This document shows positions 19,852 through 30,140 of a DNA stretch of 64,000 nt, one piece after another. Below the pieces are notes generated by a model. That model made no database searches. It was not told the origin of the DNA and saw only the letters and a list, made by a program, of their open reading frames with translations. Within the stretch, counting starts at the first letter, position 1, and every line of letters starts with the position of its first letter. The DNA comes from Xiphydria camelus (Eukaryota > Arthropoda > Insecta > Hymenoptera > Xiphydriidae), in assembly GCA_963678675.1 (NCBI GenBank), contig OY783195.1, positions 9,987,277 to 10,051,276 of the forward strand. Reading direction: 5' to 3'. Position numbers and translations under genes: made by a program.

Positions 19852-22341
19852 TTATATAGTACCGACTTCAGGTTCTCTCACCTCCATTGACCTTGTCATT
19901 CTAGGATCAATCATTTCAGGTAATAGAACTTCATTGTAACAAAATGTAAGTTTCGGCAACATTTTTCGTTCCCAAAACTCGTCATCTCTTTCAATTACTT
20001 CATAGTGAATGTCCCTCGGCGTCCAAACGACAAAAAAAAATTTCTTTCGCTCAGTGATTTGCAATTGCCCCTGGACCTGATAGTAATAATCACTAGACCT
20101 CTTCAATTTCATCGTTTTTTTGTCAATACAAAAGTTCTTCAGCTTATAACAAGCTTCAGGGATGGTCATGTTTCGAGCAGATTCTGGACACTTTACTTCC
20201 ACTATACTATCTTCGCCGATAACGGAATCAGGAGACGCTCCAAGGAAACCATACGTCTTGTGAACAAATAGTCCGCATGGTTTAATTTCGTGGCCAGTAT
20301 GCTCCTTAAAGCACTGCAGAGCTATTCCCTCATTAGTAGAGCCATATTGCATAGCTTTGCATCGAAAATCGTCATAGAGAAGTTTTTTTGCCACTGGTGC
20401 CCACTTTGAAGTAGGTCTCCTCTTGCAGACATACCCGAAATGAGAAGCAGTTAGCCTTTCTTTTCTGGCAATGTACCATTTTTCATTTTCTGCCTGGCCC
20501 ATTGTTTCGATCTCCAAAATTTTTATTTCGGCTGCACTTAGCGACAGTTTTCTGAGTTTTTCCTGTTTCAAAATATCCAGTTCGGTTTTGTCCGTGTCCA
20601 ATTGTAGCGCTTGCTCGCCGTAATCTTGAAGTCCCTTATTTTGTCTTTTTCGGTCATCAGACCCGTAGTGTTGCTGTTCAAATTGTTGTGTTCGAAAAAG
20701 GGCTTTTCGGCATGCTAATCTTCTCTTCTCTCGTCTCTGGCACGTCTTCTTGACAATGCCGGCAGGACTCTTCTATATGACTGACTTCATTGTCTCGTAA
20801 TGCCATAAAGGCCCAATTTGGTAATCAAGTCCAGCTGCTTTCGTTCGGTGGGTAAAAGATCCTCTCTTCCCCCTATTCACTTGCTTGCCACCTGTAATTT
20901 CGCGACAAGTGACATGTAATTCTCAGCTGCGTTACTCGTACTATTTGTTATAAGCTGTGAACTTTTGGCGATTAGAGGCTGTAGGCAAAATCGAACTTTT
21001 TCGTACGCGTAAGATTTCTCTTTACTGAGATCACATGTTTCCCCAAGTTTGGAGCAAAAATATGGTTTACAGTTCGTGTGAATACCGAACATGATCGTTT
21101 TGTACTTTCGCAGAAGATTTCTTATGTGGGTGGCTGTAGATGATAACTGCTTCCATACAGTATGGACATTGAAAATGTAGCTGCCACATCATATTCGACA
21201 CGCTGGATGAGGTAAATTCCATGTAGCCATTGTTCCTCTTACTACATGAAAGCGGATGAAGTTCTAGCTTTCTAATTGACGTTACAAAATGTTGTCCATC
21301 GACTATGTAATTTCATCTTTCAATTTTACTGGCGTTCTTCACAACTGCAGGCGCTTGTTCAATCAGGAAAGGTAATGTTGCTCTGTAAACGTTACAATAA
21401 TTATTATTATTTGTCTTCTTTCATCTGAAAAAATGTGTAAGTGAAATATGAGAATTAACAGGAATGGAGGAATATTTTAACAAGGACGGTATGTACTTTT
21501 TTAGTGATGCCAACTTACATTGTAGGCTCTATGCTCAATTCAGATTGGGATGTAGATGAATTTTTCGCATCATGCTGAGACAGTTCAACTTCGATAGGAA
21601 ATAGTGATTCAACCTTTGCTACTTCAGGACCTGGTTGTTCTCCCATTCATGAATTGCTAAAACGAAACAAAAATTTAATACAAAAATCTGCCTTCTACGA
21701 AATTATCATACTAGTTCTAGGTTGTATTTATTTTATTGCTTGTGTTACCTTTCCGAACATGCTTTCAGCTTATTTTCGGATGAAGTTACATCCATTTGCT
21801 GCGGTGTTTCTGATGAATTCAATTTCCTGAATTATGTAAAGCAACACATGAAACTTAAGTAAGCAAGTAAATAGGTAATTAGTAAATTCAATAAAGTTTT
21901 CCAAAAAAGAAATCTAAAGAGGAGGAATACATGGTATATCTACCTGTTTTTGATAATTCTCCAGTTCACTAATCCACTTGGTATTGTTCTACATTTTCTC
22001 TTTGCACTGAGGGGTAGACGTTTTTTTTTCACATACTCAATAGCTCCTGGATGGTCACTAGTGATATTTTGAATTTCCGCATATTGTTGATGATCATCTT
22101 GATTACTTCCCTGAGACTGTGTAGCATAGCTACGTGGAGCTTCAACTTCGTCACTGGGATATCCAAATGTCCGGTACATTATAACCATACGCAACAAATA
22201 ATAACAGTAATAGAACAGTGACAGTACTTACGTTTCATTACTTGTCTTCTTTTTCGGACCTGGCTTTTTTCTGTTTGTCGAGGGTCTCAACACCGTTTTT
22301 GATTTAGTAGAATATTTCCACTGCTTCACTGATTTAGCCAT
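19852..22341 (-). pseudogene. YqaJ-nuclease protein of an ISL2EU-type transposon
   Basis: Minus-strand spliced gene. A likely first exon starts at ATG 22341 (MAKSVKQWKY.., basic GPKKK) with a GTAAGT donor at 22230. Further pieces lie at 22160-21945 and 21092-20877 (NYMSLVAKLQ, FCSKLG), then frame-shifted sequence at 20880-20610. The final 249 codons, 20601-19852, carry the YqaJ nuclease domain: ARKERLTASHFG, then YGSTNEGIAL, GASPDSVIG, IVEVKCPESAR and YYYQVQGQLQ. The D..E-V-K and QVQGQL motifs are the nuclease active-site pattern. In ISL2EU elements a YqaJ-type nuclease is the second protein beside the THAP/DDE transposase. Frame breaks near 20600-20880 suggest a dead copy. ISL2EU transposase remnants are at 29150 and 51350. 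Confidence 0.75.
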
Positions 22342-22857
22342 CACTTCATTACCGAAAGTCTCGAGGAGGAGTTCGTCTTTACGCGGAAAATTATAAACAC
22401 TAACTAATTTGAAAAGCGGTTAGCGGGGGTATGCTTAGCCAAAATAAAAAAAAGGTCTGGTTTTTTCTATGTACGGTGGGGGAAATTCTTCGAAACCACC
22501 GAGCTGGAGCATGAGGCGCCGGGAGAGTACACAGATTCGGCGCCGTCCGATTGGTGCCATCCAGGGACAAGTGCATGTGCACCGCAATAGTTGAATTTAT
22601 TGCAGGTCTGCACTTTGTCCGAGGAGAGCGAAAGGCAGAGAGTTTCCGTGCCCTCCTGCGAGGCTCCTGAAATTTGAGCACGCGGTCGAGGGGCTCTTCG
22701 CTTGCGACTCGAGGAATCCTGCGTCTGTCGCTCTCACTAGACTAGGTTGCTCTATTGAGTCGGTCAAATAGACTAAAACCTCTCTGGCAGCAAGTTCTTC
22801 CCGTGTATCCACTGCACAATCTAGCTAGATTTCTTTTTCTCTAGCCAGATACTAGAC

Positions 22858-22968
22858 TACTATCCCGACGTTTACCTCGTGGAGAAAGTGCTCAAGAGAC
22901 GTGGAAATAGAATATTCGTGAAATGGTTGGGTTTTAATTATTCACACAATAGTTGGATAAATAAATAA
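22858..22968 (+). pseudogene. Chromodomain C-terminal fragment
   Basis: Thirty-six codons read VYLVEKVLKRR..RIFVKWLGFNYSHNSWINK and end in a stop. This is the chromodomain core (aromatic and W residues conserved) found at the C-terminus of some transposon integrases, for example Polinton-type. A stop codon lies just upstream and no integrase remains, so the source element is uncertain. Confidence 0.65.
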
Positions 22969-23309
22969 TTCATTTATTCTTCAAATTCCATATTTGCATT
23001 GGTAACCCTATCAATTTATTTCTCCAAATCCATATGTACACTCATAATCCTAAATTGTTTAGAGGAATTATTGAATTATAGGTGGTTACAAAAATAATTG
23101 ATTATTACATTAACATAAGATTAAGCTGTAAAATTAATAGTTGATAATTAAATTAGTAACTAAATATAGATTTTTATGATCAACAAAAGAGAACGAGTTA
23201 TTAGGGAAGATAATTGTGAAAGGAGTTTATTGTAGAAGGGACGGAATGGAGGGAAAAAAAAAAATGTTAATAGGGTAGGTAGAATTATGGATCTTCTTCT
23301 TTGCGTTTT
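22969..23309. other. AT-rich spacer
   Basis: No gene or repeat recognised between the chromodomain fragment and the unknown ORF. Confidence 0.5.
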
Positions 23310-23975
23310 TTAGTCCCAGATCAGATCGTCTCTGTTTGAGAATTCCCAGTCTTCCTCTTCGTTTCCGCTGTCTTCGTCGTCTGGAAAGCGTTGCCAGTGT
23401 GCTAAGGGCTCCCGGACTCGATACTCGAACGCCCTGAAGTCCTCCAGGTGTCGAGGCCAGTCTAGTTGTTCCCGCTCCTCGAGTGTATATGTGTTGAGAT
23501 CTAATTGATGTAAATGTGATCGATCGATTGGAGCAGGTTCGACTCTGTTTCTCCATTCTTCTCGATCCTGGTGGAGTTGGTATTCCTGATATGCTCTGTT
23601 GTATTCCTCCCAGGCGTATTCTTTGAAAAGCTCCATGATGTGTTCCGGCTCGTTCCACGGGTTTCCGTCCGGGTATTCTCCGTTGAAAAGTTCTTTGAGG
23701 TGAAATACGTTTTCCTCCAAATTCCAGATCCAGCCGATGTATTTTTTTACGGCGAGTTGGTGTAGTTGTCTATCTGTTGGCGCGTATGGCATTTCCATGT
23801 TCTGGCTGGTTTCTTTTACGTGACGTACTTTTGATGGTGAAATATTTGCACATGACTTTAGAGCGCTCTTCGTGAAGATTATATAGTTGGCTAGGGGTCG
23901 AGGTTTGGAGTCGAATTCCTTTTTCTTTGGGGGTTTCCGGTTCGGGATTTGAGTTCTAATGGGATACTTTCTACT
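23310..23975 (-). CDS. Unrecognised 221-codon open frame
   Basis: I do not recognise this protein. The frame is open from 23975 after an upstream stop, with the first in-frame ATG at 23798 giving 162 aa. The upstream 59 codons are basic (KPPKKKEF...PLANYIIFTKSALKS) and read like protein, so translation may start in an unseen exon or the gene may be 5'-truncated. The ATG-led part is rich in Trp, Glu and Tyr (NLEENVFHLKELF, MELFKEYAWEEYNRAYQEY, WPRHLEDFRAFEYRVREPL) and ends in an acidic tail (PDDEDSGNEEEDWEF). It has no stop codon over 666 nt of AT-rich DNA, which argues for real coding. Neighbours are transposon debris. Confidence 0.5.
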   Translation of the reverse strand, partial: SRKYPIRTQIPNRKPPKKKEFDSKPRPLANYIIFTKSALKSCANISPSKVRHVKETSQNMEMPYAPTDRQLHQLAVKKYIGWIWNLEENVFHLKELFNGEYPDGNPWNEPEHIMELFKEYAWEEYNRAYQEYQLHQDREEWRNRVEPAPIDRSHLHQLDLNTYTLEEREQLDWPRHLEDFRAFEYRVREPLAHWQRFPDDEDSGNEEEDWEFSNRDDLIWD

Positions 23976-24349
23976 TTAGATATAATCTGATAATTCTCCA
24001 TTGCTTACAATTAGTTCTATTTATATGGGGTATCTACTCGTTGCCTGTTGATCGTTAACTGTTGACGTAGTGTGAGGATGAACGGTAGATAATTCAATTT
24101 CCTGTTCAGGAGTCATTCTTTCTTTGCGATTGTCTTATGTTTTCTAAGTGTAGCAATAGGTAGGTTAATGAATCTCATACGGCACCCAGGAGGTGAACGG
24201 ACCATCCGTATGTAATGCATAGCCGTGTACAATGGTGTCCGCGAACAATTTTACTATTTTTCCCCAATAAACATGGTTACGTATAATAAACGTATAAGAA
24301 ATGGTTGAAACAAGTGGTTTAAAAAACGTTTATAACTGGTATAGCATCT

Positions 24350-24460
24350 ATGCATGAAATAAATAATAAATAAATATAAATAAATAATTTTATGAATGTT
24401 TATTCATCCTACATTAATTGATTGTCTTTCATTTACTTTAATAATCTGTGCTTTTTAGCC
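24350..24460. repeat. Direct repeat with 18945-19053, copy 2
   Basis: Same orientation as copy 1, about 5.4 kb apart. It runs up to CTGTGCTTTTTAG, where a different sequence begins. Confidence 0.85.
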
Positions 24461-24469
24461 ATTAAAACG

Positions 24470-24860
24470 AGGTACAATTTCTACTGCTGTTTTGAGGGAA
24501 ATTTTTTTGGTTATTTGCCATGACTGTAGATTGATTCAAATTACTTGATCTACTGGTACTTGCACGATTTACGTCTACTAATGGAGTGTCAAAATTTAAT
24601 GCACGTGCGACTACTTCGACTGTAGTTTTTTTTTTGTACGTGCTCTTGGGGAAGAGTGGTTGTATCCCTTGGACTTTGTCCTTCTGATATGCTAATAAAG
24701 CTTCCGCTAGATTCGCTAGGAGTTTGGGAAGGAGGAGGAGGAGTGTGAGTTACCTTGGATTTACCTAATATTTAAAAATTGATTAGTCTTTTTAGATCTG
24801 GTATTTCTGGAAGGATTATCTTCGGAATCTGAGATAGTATTTTTAATCATTTTATGAAAG
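24470..24860 (-). pseudogene. Low-complexity coding debris, unidentified
   Basis: Read on the minus strand, an ATG near 24852 starts MIKNTISDSEDNPSRNTRSKK. After breaks, sequence with the flavour ARALNFDTPLVDVNRAS and Asn/Ser-rich residues follows. No domain recognised. It may be the head of a transposon protein. Confidence 0.3.
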
Positions 24861-25009
24861 GTTTTTGTTTTAATTTAATGGTATGATTTCCTTTTAAAAT
24901 AAAGCAAATGATAATTAGTTATATTTAGATTCGACTGGTCAATTCGGATAGCACTAAGCTAGTTTAAGAATTGAACCTAATATCCGGTACTCTTCGCGAG
25001 CAAATGATC

Positions 25010-25075
25010 AGAACCTTTCGTATAACGGGAATCGGACCCGCGATCTTCTGACCAGACTCAGCCGATGCATCAAAA
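25010..25075 (-). other. tRNA-like sequence, possible SINE head
   Basis: On the minus strand, GCGGGTCCGATTCCCG resembles a tRNA T-arm/B box with a CGGG..CCCG stem. An anticodon-arm-like stretch precedes it. A complete cloverleaf was not found, so it is not called as a tRNA gene. Confidence 0.3.
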
Positions 25076-25359
25076 AGAAAGCGTTGTCACGTCAAAAGGG
25101 CTGACAAACAGCTAGTTATTGTTCAAATCACATTAGTGAGAGGGGCTGCTACCTGAAGCAAAGCCTCTGACTCTAATTCAACAACATTATCGCGAGAGCG
25201 ATCGGTTATCACGCTGAGTCGCCGAAACGTAAAGAATCGAGGCTGCCACAATACATGGTCGCTGAGAATGGTAAACAAGTGGATTACACGTACTGGGATG
25301 ATCCCAACGAACTCGTAGATCGCCTTCGTCTATAACGCTCTGGAGAAAATGCGATGACG

Positions 25360-26790
25360 GGCACGCATGCAGGTTTCGAGTGGCTTCGGGATAATCTTGT
25401 AGCACTCATCGGTATCTATAACATGGATCTTTCCGCACGATAAGGAGAAAACTGTTTACCACGATAAGGAGAAAATGCAGTGACGTGCACGTATGCAGGT
25501 TCCGACTTGCTCCGAGCCATCTTGCAACACTCATCGGTGACTGTAGCACGGATTCAAATCCCCCACCACGACGCATGCGCGCGGCGTGATATGCAACCGA
25601 AGATCACGATTGAAAGTGAGATTGCCCCGGGATCAAGGTCAAACCTGCATGCGTGCACATCATCATCATCATGATTTCGATAACATCCTCTAGGCGCAAT
25701 GTGCAATCGAAGATAGTATATCGAAAGCGAGATAGCTCGGGGTGAGGTTAGGAAGGGGGTATCGAAAGCAAGATTATCCGAATCAAGACTAACCTGCATG
25801 CGTAACGTCACCTATCGAAAGCGAGATTGCTTGGGGTGAGGTTAAGAAGGGGGTATCGAAAGCGAGATTATCCGAATCAAGCCTAGCCTGCATGCATGAC
25901 GTCACCAAGCGCAAGGCTTGGGAGGCTTGGGGGCTTGGGAGATCGAGTCCCCGGTCGCGTAGGCAGGGAGTGGGGGTAGGTGTGCTAGAACCCGCATAGC
26001 TTATTCCAAATTCCACATCGCCGCGGTTCTCGCCGCGCTCCCATTTCCAAATTGATTGTGAAATTTGATACCTATGAGGTGATTACCGTGCCGGGGATGG
26101 TAACGGGTGAGGCTTGCTGGCACGCATGCAGTTTCCAAAAATGATCTGCGACATCACCTTTCCAAATTCCACATCGCCGCGGTTCTCGCCGCGCTCCCAT
26201 TTCCAAATTGATCGTGAAATTTGATACCTATGAGGTGATTACCGTGCCGGGGACGGTGACGGGCGAGGTTTGCCGGCACGCATGCACTTTCCAGAAAACT
26301 CCTGCGACATCGCCTTTCCAAATTCCACATCACAGCGGTTCTCGCTGCGCTCCCATTTTCAATTTGATTGTGAAATTTGATACCTATGAGGTGATTACCG
26401 TGCCGGGGGACGGTAACGGGCGAGGCTTGCCGGCACGCATGCAGTTTCCAAAAATGATCATCGTCGCGGGCAAAGTCGGAGAATGGGAACACGTGAAAGT
26501 GATCTTGCTACATGATAAGACGCTGAGGAAAATTCCTGTGACGTCACGCACACTTTTCCAAATTTCACATCACCGCGAGCGAAGTCGGAAAATGGGAACA
26601 CGCGAGGCGTGGGGGTGTCGAAAGCGAGATTGTCCGAATCAAGCCTAACCTGCATGCGTGACGTCACCTTTCGAAAGCGCGATTGCTCGGGGTGAGGTTA
26701 GGGAGGGGTATTAAAAAGGGGGTATCGAACGCAATCAAGCCTAACCTGCATGCGTGACGTCACTTATCGATAGCGAAATTAATCGGGGTG
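25360..26790. repeat. Complex repeat block with GCATGCAGG and CGAAAGCGAGATT motifs
   Basis: Two families of units alternate. One contains GATGACGGGCACGCATGCAGG-like sequence (25345, 25475, 26265, 26430). The other contains TCGAAAGCGAGATT..CCGAATCAAGCCTAACCTGCATGCGTGACGTCACC (25757, 25850, 26618, 26715). Between them sits a 150 bp tandem array. It looks like an expanding minisatellite-like block. Confidence 0.8.
26013..26460. repeat. Tandem array, three units of about 150 bp
   Basis: Each unit runs from TTCCACATCGCCGCGGTTCT through GATACCTATGAGGTGATTAC to TTTCCA(A/G)AA, starting at about 26013, 26166 and 26322. Confidence 0.9.
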
Positions 26791-26865
26791 AGGTTAGGGA
26801 GGGAGAGGTCGGGTCCCCGGTCGAGTAGACAGGGAGTGGGAGCAACTGTGCTAGAACCCGTGTTG

Positions 26866-27125
26866 CCTATCTACTGTCGTCGTTCTCGTAATCGCCGTTC
26901 TCGAGGTCGTCGTTCTCGTCCTAGCCGTCCTCGTCGTCCTCGACGCGTTGTCATCGTCGTCGTCGCCATCCTCGTCGCCGCCGTCCTCGTCCTCGCCGTC
27001 CTCGTAATCGCCGTTCCTTACGTCGTCGTCGTTCTCATCCTCGCCGTCCTCGTCGTCGTTGTTCTTGTCGTCGCCGTCCTCATCCTCGTCCTCGTCCTTG
27101 TCCTCCTCCTCCTCCTCCAACAACA
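26866..27125. repeat. Imperfect CGTCCT-type trinucleotide tract
   Basis: Long run of CGT/CCT/CGC triplets on the + strand. It opens frames on both strands (Asp/Glu-rich on one, Val/Leu/Arg-rich on the other), which I treat as low complexity, not genes. Confidence 0.9.
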
Positions 27126-27780
27126 ACCGTCCGTGCTTCGCACATCCGTTTCGAAGTCGTTTATGGCGACACGGTTTTGTCCACGCATTTACTCGAAAAC
27201 TATTTTATATAATAGAGAGATAGTGAAGAATTTTAGGAAGTCTTAATGAATAGTCATTCGAGTTTTTTCGGTGAAATTCTCCAAATTTTTCGAAACCATT
27301 GTTACGAGCTGAAAGTGGTATCCGATTTACAAGTAACTTTTGCTTCTTTTACTACTGATATTGATTTCAACGTGTAACAACAATCTTGAAGTACTATAAG
27401 GGCAATGTCCTTAAACAGAATGTGAGTGCATGTACATGCCTTTAGGACATATATATACATACACTCACATTGCATTCACATAACATTTGTCCAATGGTTT
27501 AACACACTAAAATCTAACTATCTCTGATATATGTATGTACACTCGGTAAAAATTACACTTCAAATATATTTAGCACGAAACTGTATCGAGTTCTTAATTA
27601 ACGTGCTTCTCTTTGTTGATGGATTCTGCAAAGTTAGGAATTTTAAAAAATAAAAAGAGGTCCTAATTGAGCTAACTTTAACAACTAACTAACTTTTAAA
27701 TTTTCTAATACTCGAGCAAAACATTTAACGTTCTAACATTCTATTAACTACTCTAATATTTAACATTTTATTCCATTTTT
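27126..27780. other. AT-rich stretch, no gene
   Basis: The only structure is an imperfect inverted sequence near 27411-27470 (AATGTGAGTGCATGTACATGC and its partial complement) and GGGCAATGTCCTTAAA near 27400, a weak relative of the GGGGAC motif. Confidence 0.5.
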
Positions 27781-27799
27781 GTCCTCAAATAATCACATC

Positions 27800-28000
27800 C
27801 AATTACACTGTTACTTTGAGGACAGTCCCCAAAGTAACATTGATGTTTTAAGTCCTCGAAGTAACCAAACAGTGTATAATGGAGATTTCGGGGACAGTTC
27901 TCAAAGTACCCCTAATATGGTGGAAAACTTCGGGGACGGTCCCCGAAGTAGCCAGTTTAGTATACTCTCAGATGTCCCCGAAGTAACTGTTAGGTGTACA
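27800..28000. repeat. Right cluster of palindromic GGGGAC motifs
   Basis: TTACTTTGAGGACAGTCCCC..AAGTAAC near 27811, TCCTCGAAGTAACC near 27853, TTCGGGGACAGTTCTC near 27888, CTTCGGGGACGGTCCCCGAA near 27931 and GTCCCCGAAGTAACTG near 27974. Several are near-perfect palindromes centred on GGGGACNGTCCCC. Confidence 0.85.
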
Positions 28001-28030
28001 AAAATGGCCCCGAACTACACATTAGACAAA

Positions 28031-29126
28031 TATATATAATATATATATAAACACCAGTTGCCAACAGTTATGTGGAGATGAAGCCATGTGGTTGTAGTAC
28101 AGAAATAATAAGATGCGCGATAAAGTCACGCTTCAAATGAACGTCTTCCTTTTCCTTTTTGTTGAGCACCAAATCATGAAGAAGACTCCTCAATAAGTCT
28201 GGAATATCGGACACAACATTATCTAGAAACTCGTTCGGTGATGGGTACTCTTCGGTGCCATAGGCAAAGTTCAAAATTTCGGCTCTTAGAATCTCTGCTC
28301 TGACAGTCACAAAAAATGTTTTCTTTACATGGTTATCCAACGAGTTAGGATTGCAATACCAATTACTGAGGATTGGTAATAAATCGAACATTTTGTAATA
28401 AATAATTGTCTCTTTATCATGATTTCGTTCAATAATGACATCTTTACCAAACTTCTCCTTCAATTCTTTAAAGAATACATCATCACTAAGTATGCTTTTA
28501 CTGAGAATCTCTCGTACCTCAGACATGGGAAATTTAAATTTTCCACTTTCTTCAATATACTGCATTACATTTTCGAAACATTCGTCTACGAATTCATGAG
28601 TTACAGGCGTTTTGGGCTCCTGAAATAACATGAAAGAAGTGTGGAACTTCCTATGATACGAGGCTTTTACAGCGACAAGTGAAATTCCAGATAGCCGAGT
28701 CATTACTGTCTTTTCTAGATCGTCATCTCGTCTGCTTACAGTATCAAGAATGTTAATTTGATAGTAATTATGCTTCACTGAATATACTTCTTTGTGTGTA
28801 TGATTTAATGCACCGCCACGAAGAAAACAAAAATGTTGAAAATTGAAGTCACTGCCGCTTGAACTCCACTGCGATATTGACTCCTCGGTAAACTCTGATC
28901 TAATGTATGTTGATACCTTGCTGATACCTCTTGCTTTTTCGTAACGCTTTCTACAGTTAATATGACATTGAATTGAAGGTTTGTCTTCCCACAATGTCCA
29001 CTTGTAATCTTCATTTTTCTTACTTTTTTTTATTAACGATTGCAATCCCTTCGTTTGCACGCAAGTTAGCTCTGATTCAATTCCGAAAGGTTTGCCACAA
29101 CTTGTACACAGCTCATCTGGCTCCAT
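28031..29126 (-). pseudogene. N-terminal part of CXC/PIN-like transposon gene (5' piece of a split gene)
   Basis: The minus-strand reading starts at ATG 29126 (MEPDELCTSCGK), just inside a plausible splice acceptor. It has a CX2C pair, then HINCRKRYEKA, giving a likely zinc-binding head within the first 80 residues. About 270 further residues of helical sequence end HLIISVLQPHGFIS. A stop at 28068 interrupts, and the same frame continues LLATGVYIY to the TATATA run at 28031, where similarity to the family stops. The family continuation (..SGSRLI..) is found at 13154. The same family's C-terminal half is at 33837-35472 in another element. The in-frame stop and the split make this copy dead. 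Function unknown. Confidence 0.72.
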
Positions 29127-29149
29127 TTTGTGCCAGGAAACTGAAATAA

Positions 29150-29877
29150 AATTAAAAAAAAAACTTACTAAATCATTAACAAGTTTCGTTTCTTTATTCC
29201 TATTGGAAATCGATGCTATATAAATCATTTGATCCAAGGAAATTTCTATGAAAACGATCTGTTCCTTCTAAAAGTGATTTCCAATTCAAGTTTCGTAGAA
29301 ACCTCTGATCTACAATAATTATTAGAAAATCTTGCTGTAGACAGCGATTCTTCACTTATTGGAAAAATAAGTAAGTTGTCTTATCCTGAAGATTAAGTGA
29401 AATTACTGACTGGTTTCTCATAATATTTAGACAGCGAAGTAGGTCTTATTTGTGATGGTACGCACATTGGACATCAAAAAAGTTGTAATAATGAGTACCA
29501 GCAGAAATCATACTCTGGCCAAAAAAATAGAACCTTTATGCAAGGCATTTACAAGTTGCACGACAAATGGTTATTTTGTTGATATATTAGGTCCTTATTT
29601 GTCAAATATCAATGATGCAAAGATTTTGCATGATAGTTTACATTCTCGAATCAAATCACTCTCCATATGTCATTAAAGTTCGGTGGGCAGTAGAAGCTGT
29701 ACGTGGGATCATCAAACAAAAGTTCAAACTTTTAGATAAAAAAGTTGACAATGAATTCCAAAAAACAGTTTAATTTGCAACACTACTTGTTTCTTACATA
29801 ATCCATTTGGTGAACGTCTAAATAGCGACGTTGAATTATCTGAACAAATCCCGGAGTATATGAAATTGAGACTGAAG
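29150..29877 (+). pseudogene. ISL2EU-type transposase remnant
   Basis: With stops and one frameshift, the + strand reads FFIPIGNRC and NHLIQGNFYE (29190-29240), SNSSFVETSDLQ (29280-29310), then CDGTHIGHQKS (29449) and, in another frame, TTNGYFVDILGPYLSN and VRWAVEAVRGIIKQKF, ending NPFGERLNSDVE. The DGT..QKS and TTxGYxVDxxGP motifs are typical of the ISL2EU DDE transposase. The 51350-52600 copy shares the FIPIGN and SSFVETSDLQ segments. It is cut at 29876 by a foldback element. Confidence 0.75.
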
Positions 29878-30140
29878 GTTGTTGTCATGTAACTGGTCAT
29901 TTCGACATTTCTTTATAAAATTTGTATGGTAGATACTTCAAAAAATTAACTACAAAATTAGCACAACCCGTCTCAAACTGTAATGAAGTATAAATTTTTA
30001 CAATAATTACATTTTTACATGTGCTTAGACAGGATTTCATCTATTTTAATTTTTTTTTAAATCAACGGCTCGACATTTTTCAATGAAATGAAACATACAG
30101 TGTACAAAAAGTATCCATGAATACAGCAAAGAAATTTGTA
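29876..30140. mobile_element. Half copy of the 31381-31967 foldback family
   Basis: It begins AGGTTGTTGTCATGTAACTG and follows the left arm of the 31381 element through GGATTTCATC and ATGAATACAGCAAA, then stops without the right arm. Confidence 0.8.

Larger units (their letters stand above)
13155..28030. mobile_element. 14.9 kb composite insertion in a TA-rich site
   Basis: This block separates two pieces of one gene. The piece ending at 28031 (minus strand) reads LLATGVYIY, and the piece starting at 13154 reads RKSGSRLI. Both junctions fall in TATATA runs, so the exact ends and the duplication cannot be set to the base. Just inside both ends are clusters of GGGGAC-containing motifs. The interior is a mix of nested pieces (solo LTR-like, MITEs, a YqaJ gene, repeats). 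It may be one large element with later insertions, or the product of a rearrangement between two copies. Confidence 0.6.

Noticed and set aside
23227..23658. 143-codon minus-strand frame overlapping the unknown ORF
   Set aside because: Alternative frame, low-complexity Arg/Ser content; the overlapping 221-codon frame is longer and better balanced.
25010..25075. tRNA gene
   Set aside because: Only a T-arm-like piece is seen; no full cloverleaf or acceptor stem.
26788..27246. 152-codon + strand frame and a 91-codon acidic minus-strand frame
   Set aside because: Both run through the CGT/CCT triplet tract; composition is fully explained by low complexity.
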